Shown piece after piece: positions 1 to 12,000 of a stretch of 49,146 nucleotides of DNA. Made by a program: the position numbers and the translations under genes. Under the pieces are notes generated by a model that worked only from the letters and a program-made list of their open reading frames with translations, was not told where the DNA came from and made no database searches. This DNA comes from Gammaproteobacteria bacterium (lineage in GTDB: Bacteria; Pseudomonadota; Gammaproteobacteria; Poriferisulfidales; Oxydemutatoraceae): assembly GCA_028817225.1 (NCBI GenBank), contig JAPPQC010000021.1, positions 1 through 49,146 on the forward strand, in the 5' to 3' direction. Positions within the stretch are counted from its first letter, which is position 1; every line of letters begins with the position of its first letter.

Positions 1-3000
1 GGCACCGGCGCGTTGATGCGCGTTACCTGCGTCCGCGGCACCAGGCCCAGCGAGTATTCGTCGGCCAGCGGGACATTGCCGATGAAACTGGCGGTCGCCG
101 TCGTCGGACGCGCAGCCGGCCGGTAGAGGTGCGGTGTCAGGGCGCCGGAATCCGCCACCAGCCCGGTAATCTCCCACACCGCCGACTCAGCCGATGTGCG
201 CGTCGCCGTCGCAAACATCCGACCGCCGCTTGCCATCACCGCCTCCGACGCGGTGCTGCCAACCGGCGTTCTCGACAGCAGCAGCAGCAGCGCCTCGGAG
301 GGTTCGCTGTCAAGCGACGCCCTGATGACGAGCATGCCCGTCGTGAAGCGGCTCTGCGCGTCCATGTTCAGTTCCGGTATCCGCCAGATGACCTGCTCCG
401 GCAGGTTGCTGTCGGTGTTCGTCCTCACCGCCCACACGCCGTCCGCCGAACGCGCAAGCCATGCAATCGTGTGGTTTGTGCTCGGCGCGATGTCGCCCCA
501 ATCCACCGCCGCACAGCCGCCTTCCGACAGCGGCGCGTCGTAGTTCGACGGGAACGGGCTGCTGCCGGCGCACTGGTAGGTGCCGTCGTAGCCGAAGGTG
601 TCGCTGCGGTAATACGCGGTAATCGTCTGCGCCGCCGTCTGCGTTGACAGGGCGGGTATGCTCAACACGCCCAGGTGCGCGCGCACGCCGTGTTCGCGGA
701 TGCCCGAATACGCCACCGGGTTGCGCGAAGCCGTGCGCCTGATGTCCAGCACCGGCTGCTGCGCATCGGTAACCGCCACAAACGGGTTGCCGGCGTCGCC
801 GCTGATTCTCGCCTCCACCGCATCCGGTATGCCGTCGCCGTCGGCGTCGGCCGTCAGGTTGGCGGCGAGAACCGGCAGCAGCACGCTGGTGCCCGTGGTC
901 ATGTTGCGCCCGCCCGGCCCCGCAAGGCCGCGCTCCAGCGCCGTGTCGTAAATCGCGTTGCCGCCCGAGTGCGCGTAGTCAACCATCACATTGGCCGCGC
1001 CGCCCGTGATCGCGCGCGCAAGCGTCAGCCTCAGCGCCGGGTTGGTCTCGTCCGGGAACGCCGCAACCGCGCTCACCGCAATGCCCGCCGCCGCCGACAT
1101 CGCCGGCGCGCAGCAGTTTTCGGTTACCGTGAAGTCGCCGGCGTTCAGCGTCGTCAGGCTGGCCGCGTCGGTCGAAGCCGTCGCCCCCGACGGCGACGCC
1201 AGCACCTTGATGTTCTCGTTCATCTTCACCCACAGCACCTGCTGGCCGCCGGTCCAGCCGGGCTGTTCATCCGGGTCGGCGAAGCGCGGCGCCGCCAGAT
1301 CAAGGCGGTTGATCACCGCCGTCCCCGATGTGGCGGCGGCCACGCTGATGCTGCCGCCGGCGCCGCGCGCACCGGTCAGCCGCAGCGTGAAGGTGTCTTC
1401 CTCGTCATCGTCATCCCTCGCAATCGCGACGCGGACAATGCCGGTTGTCACCGCGTCCGCCAGACCGGTCGGAAAGGCGATTCTGATTCTCTCGGTGCCC
1501 GTCAGCGACACAAAGTCGGCATCCACCGTGGTGCCGTGCACCACTTCCCAGTCAATCTCAACATCGCGCGTCGGAATGCCGCCGATGAACTCCACCGGGA
1601 ACCTCGCGGAATCGCCCTCGTTGGCCGCCGGCGCGTCGCCGACCGACACCGTGGTCGGGTCGTCGTCACGGACGATGATGCTTGCAGTCGCAATGTTGGC
1701 CACGCTGACAGCGCCCGCGCTTTCGCCCCCGGTGACCCGGATGACAACCGTCTGCGTGTCCTCGTTGAACGAGTCTTGCCGAGGGTCAAACCGCGCTGCA
1801 AATCTCTGCACGTTAATGTTATAGTTGAAAGCGGACATTGTAAGGGTTGCCACATTGGCCGTCTGCTCCACTGTCACCGTTATTCCCCCTTCCCCGGCTT
1901 GCCACGCATTGGCGCCGTCAACTGATCCGGTTGCGTCAAGCGTGAATACAAGGCTGACATCTTCGGTGGCCTCTGTCCCCGTGTAATCGCGATAAGTGAA
2001 CGGAGCGCAACTGGTGCCTTCATGACATTGCAGGGTCGTCAGTGTGCGAGACAGGATGATAGTGTCAGCCGTGTCTATCGCAATGGTTCCGTCCAGGCGC
2101 GGCGGCAGCGCCACATCCGTGTTGGCCTGCGCCAGTTCCCACAGCAGCGAGAATGCCTCGTCGCCCTCGTTCAGCCTGTCGTTCACCACTTGCAGCGAGA
2201 CGGTCGCCGAGGTGCCGGCGGCGGCGCCGGCGTCAAAGGTTACCGAGCCGCTGGAGGCCGTGAAGTCGGCCGTTTCCGCCGGATTGGCGTTCGCGCCCAC
2301 GGTCGCGGTGCTGAACCGCCAGTTCACCGTGATGGCATCGGTCGCCGTGCCGCCGGACGGGATGTCCAGCGTCATCCGGTACAAATCGGCGCCGGCGCCG
2401 CTTTCCTGCAGCGGGCCGCTGCCGGATATGCGGGCAACCGACAATATCTGCGATGCCGCCGTGTTCTCCGGTATCGTTACCTGCGCGTCGCCGCTGGCGG
2501 GGCTTCTGGCAACCACGCCGGTTTCCGGCGTCAGCGTCGCAGAGGCGCCGAGCGTCACCGTCAGCGTCTCTTCGTCTTCCGCCAGTTGGTCGCTGTTGAT
2601 GGACAGCGTAATCGTCGCCGTGCTCTGGCCCGCCATGATGGTGGCCTCGCCGGAGGCGCTCGCCGCCGCCGCCGCGCCCGTGCCGCCGGTGATGTCCGGC
2701 ACGGCAGGCGTGTTGGCGTCGCCGGTGTTGCCCTGCGCGCCCACCTGCGCCGACCACGGCACGACGATATCGCCCGGCGCCGTTACCCTGCCATCGTCCG
2801 ACTGCCGCACCAGGTTGATGTTGAACCGCGCGTCGCCGCCCTCGGCCACCGTGCTTTCAGGCGCCGTGATGGTGTAGTAGGCGTCGTCGTTGTCGGTGAT
2901 GCGAACAACAGGCGCGCCGCCCGCCGCCGCGCTCACCATGCCGGTCTGCGCCGACCCGGTGATGTTGCCGGGGGCAATCTGAAAACCTTCCGCCACCTCA

Positions 3001-6000
3001 ACCAGGCTGTCGTCAACCAGGTTAACCCTGAACTCGGTGCTGGAAGCGCCGGCAGCCACCGTCACACTGGCGGGAACGCCGCCGTGCTCCGCCGAATCCA
3101 AAGCGCGCAGGCCGCCGGACAAGGCCCCGCTGACTGTATCCAGCGCCACGCTCACCGTGCCTTCCGCCGCGGCGCTCAGGCTGAGAGTGAACGCCGCCTC
3201 CGCGCCCTCGTCCGCCGTGGCCGGCCCGGTGATGGAATAGGTAATCGGGTCGCTCTGCGCGATGGTCACCTCAACCGAACTCGGCGCCTGCACCAGCGCG
3301 CCGGTGCCGCCGCCGCCTTCTGCCGTGCCCAGCATAACGGCGACGGTTTCGGCGCTTTCATTCAGGTTGTCGTCTTCAATCCGCAGGCGGACATTTTGCG
3401 TGCCGGTGCCGGTGAAGGTCAGCTGCGTAGTCATCAGCGTGTAATCGCCGGCTTCCGCAGGGTTGGCGCCGGAACCGGCGGCGACGGTAACGGGCACCGT
3501 CACATTCGACTCCAGCGCGATGCCGGTCAGTTCAACGGGGATGTCAATGACATTGCCTTCCTCGCCGTTCGCTGTCGCGGCGCCGAACGCCACGAAACGC
3601 TGCGCGGCGAGGTTGGCCGGAATCTCGTATGTGGCGCTGTCGCGACCGCTCTCTACGATGATGCTGCCCGAGCCTTGATACTGGTCGGTGATGCGCGTGA
3701 GGGAGACGATGAAGGTTTCCGTGCTCTCCTCGCGCCCGTCCTGCACGGCGGACACACTGAAGGACCCGAAATTGCCGCTAACAGCGTCAGTGGGCGGGGT
3801 CGTCAAAGTGCCGGTTATGATGCCGGCCGCTCTCGCACTGATTGCAATGGCGCCGTTGCCTGAGTTCTCCTGGGAAGTCAAATCCCGGGCATTCAAATCG
3901 CGTTCGCCGTCGCTGTTGGCGTTTGCACGGGTGGTGCTGCCCGCGCGGGTGTCCAGATTGGTCTGGGTAACCACTGCGGCCATCCACTCAATCGTAATCG
4001 GGCCCTGGCGGGAGTTGCCGCTTCCTTCCAGTAAATTGCACCCGGCAGTCTGCTGGCCTTCCATTACCGATATCGCTGCGCCAATGCAGCTGAGGCCCAG
4101 GCGAATATCGTCGTTTTGCGGGATGGTCGCGGTGGCCGTGTCGCCGGCGCCGCTGATTGCGCCCGCCGTTTGCGGCGTGCCGAGCGTCAGCGTCAGCGTC
4201 TCGGTGCTTTCGTTGATGTTCTCGTTCCGGATTGGCACTGCAATCGCGCCCTGCGTCGTGTCGGCGGCAATATCCAGCAACAGGCTGACGGGATCCCAGT
4301 CGTCAAAGCCGCCGACGCCGGTGGCGGCGAGTGTGTACCGCAGCCGCACCCGCTCCGACGGCACGCCGCCGGTCAGCGTAACCGCAAACGAAGCCGTTTC
4401 ACCCTCGTTGACGGTGCCGGCATCGGCGACGGCCACCGTGAGGGGGTCATTGTCGGTGATGGCCGTCTGCTGCGGGCCGGAGAAGCCGGTGCCGCCGTCG
4501 GTGCGGGGATCGGCGACGCTGAGACGCACCGTGAAGGTTTGCGTGCTCTCGTTCAGGTTGTCGTCAGCCGTCCCCACCATGAACTGTTTTGCGGTGCCAT
4601 CGCCCTCGGTGCTTGAGAACTGTATCGTGGCGGTGGGCGTGGTGTTGCCGGCAAAGTCGGCGGTGTCGGCGCCCGACTCGCCGGCGCTCTCCACCACCCA
4701 GGTTACATCGGTGTTGGCCGTGAAAGCGCTGCCGTTCAGCGTGATGGTGTAGGTGCCCATGTCACCCTCGTTGAGGCTGGCCGGGCCGCTGAGGCTCAGC
4801 GTGCGCGTTGCCGACGAACTTTGCGCGATGATGACGCGCGCCCTGTCATTCTGGCCGGCGGCGGCCCGGTTGCCTCCGCCTGTGCCGCCTTGCGAGCCGC
4901 CTTGGTCACCGCCGCCGGTGCGGCTGCGCGCAGCCGAGCCGATGCTGACCGAGCCGGCGTTCGCCCCGCCGTCCGCGGTGTTCAGCGTTACGATCATGGT
5001 TTCCGTGGCTTCCGGCGTCGCGTCGGACAGAATCGCTATCCGCAGGGTTTCCATCGCCGTATTGGCGGGAACGGTGATGCGGCCCATGCCCGCGTCGGTG
5101 TAGTCAGACGCCGTTATATCATCGCCGCTGATGCCGTACATCACGGTGATGGCGTCCGCCGACTGCCCGCTCAGGCTGATGGTGAATTCGGCGTCGCTGC
5201 CCTCGTTCACATCCTCCCGGACGGCGGCGATGTTGACGGTAACCGCGTCGTTGTCGTTGATATTCCTTGTCTCGGAATTGGGCGTGCCGGCGCTCACCAT
5301 GCCCGCCACGCCGGACTCCGGTGTGATGGCGCCAAGCGTGACAATGATGTTCTCTTGCGCCTCGTTCAGGGTGTCATCCACCACGCCAATCGAGAAGTTG
5401 GCGGTGCGATCACCGGGGGCAAACACCACCTGGCGCTGCGCCGGCACCGTGATGTCAGCCGGAATTGCGGCGCTGCCCGACACATTCAGGGCCACGACAA
5501 CCTGGCCCTGCGATTCGTGGTCCATGTTCACGGTAAAGACGGTGGTGCCGGCAGCCTCCGGGACGGCGGCGCCGCTTCCGAGGCTAACCAGGGCGTCGTC
5601 ATCGTCGTTGATGGTGACGGTCTGCGGGCTGCCGCCGATGCGGGTGCCGCCGTCGGCGGTGACACTGGCGATGCTGATCGCCACGCTGAAGGTCTCGTCA
5701 GGTTCGTTCAGGTCGTCGGCGCTGACGGGGACGCTGAATGTCTTCATGGAGCCGTCGCCGTCACCCGTGCCGAAGGTTACCGTGCCGTTGGTCGTCATGA
5801 TGTCGGCGGCGGTGGTGGCGCCGTGGGTCACCTGCCAGTTAACCGGGGTGTTGCTCGTGTAGGCGTCGCCTTCGTGCCGGACGCGGAAGTTGACATTTGT
5901 TGTTCCGCCGCCGTTTCCTTCGGCGACGGTGGCGGCGCTGACCAACTCAAGGGTGAGTATGTGCGCGGCGGCGGCGATGACGGCCGTCGCGCTGCCCCGG

Positions 6001-9000
6001 TCGGCGCTGACCTCGACTCTGCCGCCGGCAGCGTCGGTCGTCAGCGTGCCGAGGGTCACAGTCAGGGTTTCGCTGGTCTCGCCGGCATTCATGTCGTTGA
6101 GGATGTCAAACCGGATTTCGGCGCTGGTGCTGCCCGCCGGAATAGTGATGGGGCTGCTGACAGCCGGGTTCTGGTTGTAGTCAGCCGCAACCGCGTTGCC
6201 GCCGATGGTGAACGGCACGCCGATATCGGCGACCGAACCCGACGCCGCGCCCGCCAGTTCGGCGGTGAAAGTGACGGATTCGCCTTCCCTGACCAGGGGC
6301 GGGTCCGCGCTGATTGCGATCGTGATGTCGTCGTCATCAACGCGTTTCAGCGTGATGGGGCTGGCGCCTACGACACTGCCGGCGAAATCGCTGGCCGCTG
6401 CTGTCCACTCAATTCTTATGTCGCGCTCGGCTTCGTTCAATTCGTTGGAATCGGCGGTGAGAAACACCTCGACCGAGGTCACAATCACGCCGTTGGGCCT
6501 GAGACTGTAGTTTCCGCGCGGGATTAAATCGAGCGTGCGTACGAACCGCTGGTTCAAGCCGGCCCCCCCCAGTATTGAACTCTGGGTTCCGCTGTCAACC
6601 GTGCAGCGAGTCAAAGCCTGGCAGCCGCCAATGGTGTAGCGAATTTGGAGTCTATAGTGCGGCTGAAACACACCGCCGTTAAAGACGATTCTGGCCACTG
6701 CCGTCGAGCCCGCGCCTTCGACCGCATCGCGGATGCGCTCCATGCTGACCGTGATTCGGTCATTGTCCTGAATTGTGACGGTAACAGCGCTGCTGGCGTC
6801 GCTTACCCCGCTTGCGCCGCCACCGCCGGCGGTATTTCTGGCGCTTGCCAGATGGAACCTGAATATCTGCTCGTTCTGGCTGTTGTTGCTGCGCCTTTCC
6901 AGGATGTTGTCGTCAACGGGGTCAAAAAGCACCTCGGCCCTGTAGTTGTTCGCCTCGTTCAGTGCAATCGTGCCCCTTTTTCCGTCCGGCGCGTTTGAGG
7001 GGCCTATGCCGAAGCTGCTCAGCTCGCGGGGGCCGCCGGCATTGATGGCGTGAAGCATGCTCGTCACACCGGTTCCGGTTACGATGTAATCTTCGGGGTC
7101 GGCCAGCCACCTTCTGAAACGCGCGTTGTTGTTGCCTGAGCCGGTTTCGTTGTCCCTGGCGGTCCACGACACTTCAATCGGCGCTGTCGGCCTGATGCCG
7201 TCCGCGATGTCAACGACAATGATGACCGGATCTCCGTCTTCCATGACTGTCGCCGTTCCCGAGACCATCGCCTGCACGCGGGCGGTGTCGTTGGCGGGGA
7301 TGGTCACCGTCTGCGGGTCGGGCGTCGCCGAAGTGCCCGGCGCATCGGTGGTGATGGAATAGGCAATCGAGAAGGCCTCCTGCGGCTCGCTCACGGTGTC
7401 GTCGGCGAGGGTGACGACAAAGGTTTGGCTCGTCTCCGAGGCCGTGAAAGTCAGTGTGCCGCCCGGCAACATGCCGCCCGGGAAGTCGTCGGCGGTGATG
7501 TCCACATCGCCGGTGGCGGCGGTGGCGGTTACGGCCCAGGCCATCACCACGCTGTTGGCGCCGAGATCGGGGCCGGAAACGGCAAGCGTGTAAGTCGCAG
7601 ACGCACCTTCGGCTATCTCCGTTGCCGCCGCGGGGCTGTAGGCAAAGGAGTAGGCCGATGCCGAGTTTTGGGGAATCGTGATGTCGGCGCTGTTGGGGCT
7701 GCCAATCGTTGCCGCGCCGGCGCCGGCGCCGCGCTGTGTGATGCTGTCAAGCCTGACGGTCAGGGTTTCGGCGGCTTCCGCTTCTCCGTCCGAGCGAATC
7801 GCCAATTCAATGACGGCTTGGGTCATGCCGGCGGCCAGGGAGACCGTGCCGCCGCCGTTGTCGGTGTAGTCGGTGGCGCTCCCGCCCAAGACCGTGTAGC
7901 CCGCCTCGATAACCCCTTCCGCGCCCGCTGCCGCGCCGTTCATCGTTACCCTGAAGCGGGCGTTCGAGCCCTCTTGCACCATCTCGTCGCCGACTCGGGC
8001 GATGGACAGCGTGACCGGATCATTTTCCATGATTTGCACGGTTGCGGAATTGGGGCTTCCGGCATTCACCGTGCCCGCGCCCGTGCCCGCGGTGATTGTG
8101 CCGAGTGTGGCCACAACCGTCTGCGCCGCCTCGTTCAGGGTGTCGTTCACAATGCCGACGCTGTATGTCTGCTCGGTTGCGCCGGCCGCAATGACCACCT
8201 CGCGGTTGCCCGCGGGCAGGGTGTAGTCGGCGCCCATGGCACTGCCGCCAATCGTCAGCGGCACGGTAACGGGGCCTGCCGACATGCCGTCCATCGTTAC
8301 TGTGAAGGTCGCCGTGCTGTTTTCCGCAGCCGAGGTCGGGTTGACGCCGATGCTGACCGTGCGCGGGTCGTCGTCGGTGATGGTTACCGTGGCCATGTTG
8401 GTGGTGCCCAGGCTGACGCCGTCCACCGCTTCGGTGAGGTTGACGGTGAAGGTTTCATTCGCCTCGTTCAGGGTGTCTTGCGTAACCTGGATGCTTGCGT
8501 TCGCGCTGCGCGCGCTGTGCCCGAGCGTGATGGCGCCGGCGCTGATTGTCGTGTAGTCGTCGCCGCCGGTCGCCGTGCCGTCCACGGTGGCGTAGGCCAG
8601 GTTGAAGTCGCCGCGCTCAATCGCGGTGCCGGCCGCCGGGGATGTGATCTCGGCGGTCAGCATCGCCGAAGCGGCGCCCTCGCCCACTGTGACAGCCGAC
8701 GCGCTCCAGGCGACGGTGATGCCGTCGTCGTCGCGGATGTTGAGGGCGACGGTGTCGCTGCCGGAGGTGGTCGCGCTGTCAATGTTCGTCAAGTCGGCGG
8801 CCTGCGGCGCGTTCAGCGCCACGAAAAACTGCTGGTCCGGCTCGGGAATTGCGTCCTGCACGGCCTGGATGCTGTGGCAGCGCACGCGGTTGGCGTTGTC
8901 AAGCGTCAGTGTGGCGGACGGAATCATGAAGTCCGCCGCAACCGCCGCGTTGGTCGGGCTGCCGGTTCCGGTCGCCAGTGTCACCCGCGCCTGCGCGGCG

Positions 9001-12000
9001 CCAATCGGAAAGCCCGGCGCCGGATCAACAATGGCGACGCAGACATCCACTGTGGCGCCCTCCGCCACATCGGTGGCGGTTTGCGGGAACGGGTTGCCGC
9101 CCGCGAGGGCGTCCACCAGTTGCAGCGTGATGTCGCGGTCGCTGGCGGCGATGGTTACCGAAGTGCTGCTGACCGCGCTGTCCGCCGTCCGCGCCTCAAG
9201 CACCAGCGTTTCGGCGGCTTCAAACAGGTCGTCGTCGGTGATGGTCAGCGTGACCGTGCCGTTGACCGGGTTGCCTGCGGTGTCGGTGGCGTGGGTCATC
9301 AGCATCAATGTGCCCTGCGAGTCCGCCGCGCCGATGCCGGTCGGCGCCGTGATGTCGTAGTCGCCGGTGGTGATGCCGGTGCCGGTCACCGCGAAATTCA
9401 CCGGCACGGCGGTGGCGAACGGGCCGCCCGTCAGCGTTACCGTGAATTGGGCGTCGGTGTCGCCTTCGTTGAAACTGGCGCGGTTGGGCGCAATGCTGAC
9501 CTCCGGCGCCGGGAAGTCGTCGTCTTGTATCGTTACCGTTACCGTGTCGGCGCCGATGGCCGTCAGCGCCGGCGTGTCGGTCATCGTGCTGATGCGAACC
9601 GTGAAAGTCTCGCCCGCGCCGAGTTCAATGTTCTCGTCGTTGGTCAGGGTAACGGGGATTTGCACGCTGCGCGTGCCGGCGCCGAGCGTGAACTCGGTGG
9701 CCGAAATCGCCGTGAAGTCGGCGTTGGCGGCGCTGGACGCGGTGCCGTCGGCGGTGGCGTAGCTCAGGTTGAAGTCGCTGCGCTCAATCGGCTGGCCGGC
9801 CGCCGGGGATGTGATGACGGCGGTCAGCGTAACCACGCCGTCGGCCTCGTTGGCCGTCACCGCCGTCTGCTGCCAGCCGACCGTGATGGTGTCGTCGTCC
9901 TGTATGGCCGCGTTCTGGATGAAGCCTTCTTGATACTCTATCACGCATTCATTGCAGCCGGCGTTAATGCTATAGCCGAAACCGACGCCCTCCTCGTCTT
10001 CAGGGATGGAGTCTTCCAAAAGCCGGTATGCGAAATCTACGGTATTGCCGCCACCCGTTATGGCTTTTGTTTGCCCCGGTTGAGTGCTTATATCCTTGAA
10101 GCGGAAATCAGGACGCGGATGGGCGGGCACCGTGCCCGCGGTGGGGGCGACGCCCGTGTTCTCCACCGTGCTGCCGCCGATACCGGCGCCTATCGTGATT
10201 TGGCCGGTGACGGGATCCACGCCGTCCCTGCGGTAGATGGTAACAGTGAACTCCCTGTTCTGCTCGATAATGCGAACACCCGGGTTGGGAGAGCCGACGA
10301 TGACCTCACCCGGAAAACCGCTGCCCGACACATAAACGCCGCGCGGCGGGAACACGGTAACCTTCAGCGTGGCGCTGCTGGCCTCGGCCGGCTGGCCGGG
10401 CACCGTGGAGCGGCCAATCAGGCGGAAGAAGTACTCATCCGTCGCGACGACCCTGACTCCGTTGCCTCGCCTGTCCATGGCCCTCGGCGCGGTGAAGGTG
10501 GCGCTGGCGACGCCGGCCGCGTCCGGCGCGGTGGCGATGGCGGTGGCCGTAACGCGGCGCGCGGCGCCGGTGGCAATCTCTGCGGCGTCGGCGGCGGCTG
10601 AATCCACCTGCACCCACTCAAAACTCAGCGTGCTGGCCGGATTGTCGGCGGCGTCGCGCTGAACGCTGCCGGTCAGAACCAGGCCCGTCGCTTCTTCGTT
10701 CACCCGCATGTCGGCGCCGACGCTCACCGTCGGCGCGACGGCGGGCTGCACGGCGGCCTCTTCCACCGCTATCGTAACAACCGCGTCATTCGTGTTGCCC
10801 GTGATGGTGTCGGTTACGACCACCCTGAAGAACAGGACACTCGCCGCAGACGGCGCGGTGAAGGTCGTGATGGCGGTGGCCGGGTTGCTCAGGGTGACGA
10901 GGCCGGGGTCGCCGGGGGGGAGAGGGTTGTTGTTGCCGTCGTCGGCGCTAACCTGCGACCAGGCGTAGGCCAGGTTGACCGTGTTGCCGGCGGCGTCGCG
11001 GCTGCCGGTCGCGTCCAGCCTGACGCCGGCGCCGGTGTTCACCGTCTGGTCGGCGCCGGCATTGGCCGTCGGCGAGCCGTCGTCGTCGCTGACGGTGACG
11101 GTCGCGACAATGCTGGTCCGCGTGGAGTTGTCGGCTCGTACGCCGTCCAGGCGCAGGTAATAGGTTGTTCGCAGCCCGTTGCCCTGGTTCGGCGCGGTAA
11201 TCATCGAGTCAAGGGTGTACGGCGCGGACCTGCCGGCGCCCAAATCCCGCTCGCCGAGGAAGGTGAATCTGGCGGGGCTGGTCACGGCGGCATCTGTGCC
11301 GGGGCCGTCAACCTGCACCCATCGCCCCCTGAGGGTGATGCCGGGACCGTTGAGAAGGATTCTGCCTTGCAGATCGACCGATGCGCCTTCCACCACGCTC
11401 TGGTCGGTGGTGATTGCATACACCACCGGCGGCGAACCGTCTATGACTTCAATGGTTACGATGTCGGTGGCCGTGGAGCTCATGCCGCCGGCCTCGGCGG
11501 CGCCGCTCAGGCGGAAGTAATATTCGTTGTCGGCCAACTCGGTCCCGTGATTGTCGGCGGGCGCCAGCATCGGCGCGGTGAAGGTCGCGGTGGAAACGCC
11601 GGCCGCCCCCGGCGTGCCGGTGGCGCCGGTGAGCGCGCCGACATAATCGGGGCCTGAACTGACCACGGCGGCGTCGTTGGCGGCCGAGGCCACCTGCTCC
11701 CAGGTGTAACTCAGTGTGCCGGCGCCGTTCACTGTGCCGGCGAGGGTGACGGTGCCGCCCTCAAGCACATTCTCCTGGTCGGTGCCGGCGCTGACCGTCG
11801 GCGCGGACACGGCGGCACCGGCGTTAATCTGGCCTTCGACTCTTATCGGGTCCAGCGCGCTCCCTACCCTGATGCTCGGATTCCTCAGGACGATGGCGTA
11901 GGTCTCGGCGACATTATCCGCGTCACCGGACACCACCGGCACTGTGGCGCTGGCGCTCGTTGCAGCCGCGGGAATGCTCAGGGTGCCTGAGAGGGACCCG

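Noticed and set aside
2022..10601. Very long plus-strand open frames (for example 2022-3863, 4821-6527 and 7425-10601)
   Set aside because: They lie opposite the giant minus-strand gene. Their products are Arg/Gly/Ala-rich with no domain pattern, while the minus frame shows Calx-beta repeats. They are high-GC shadow frames.
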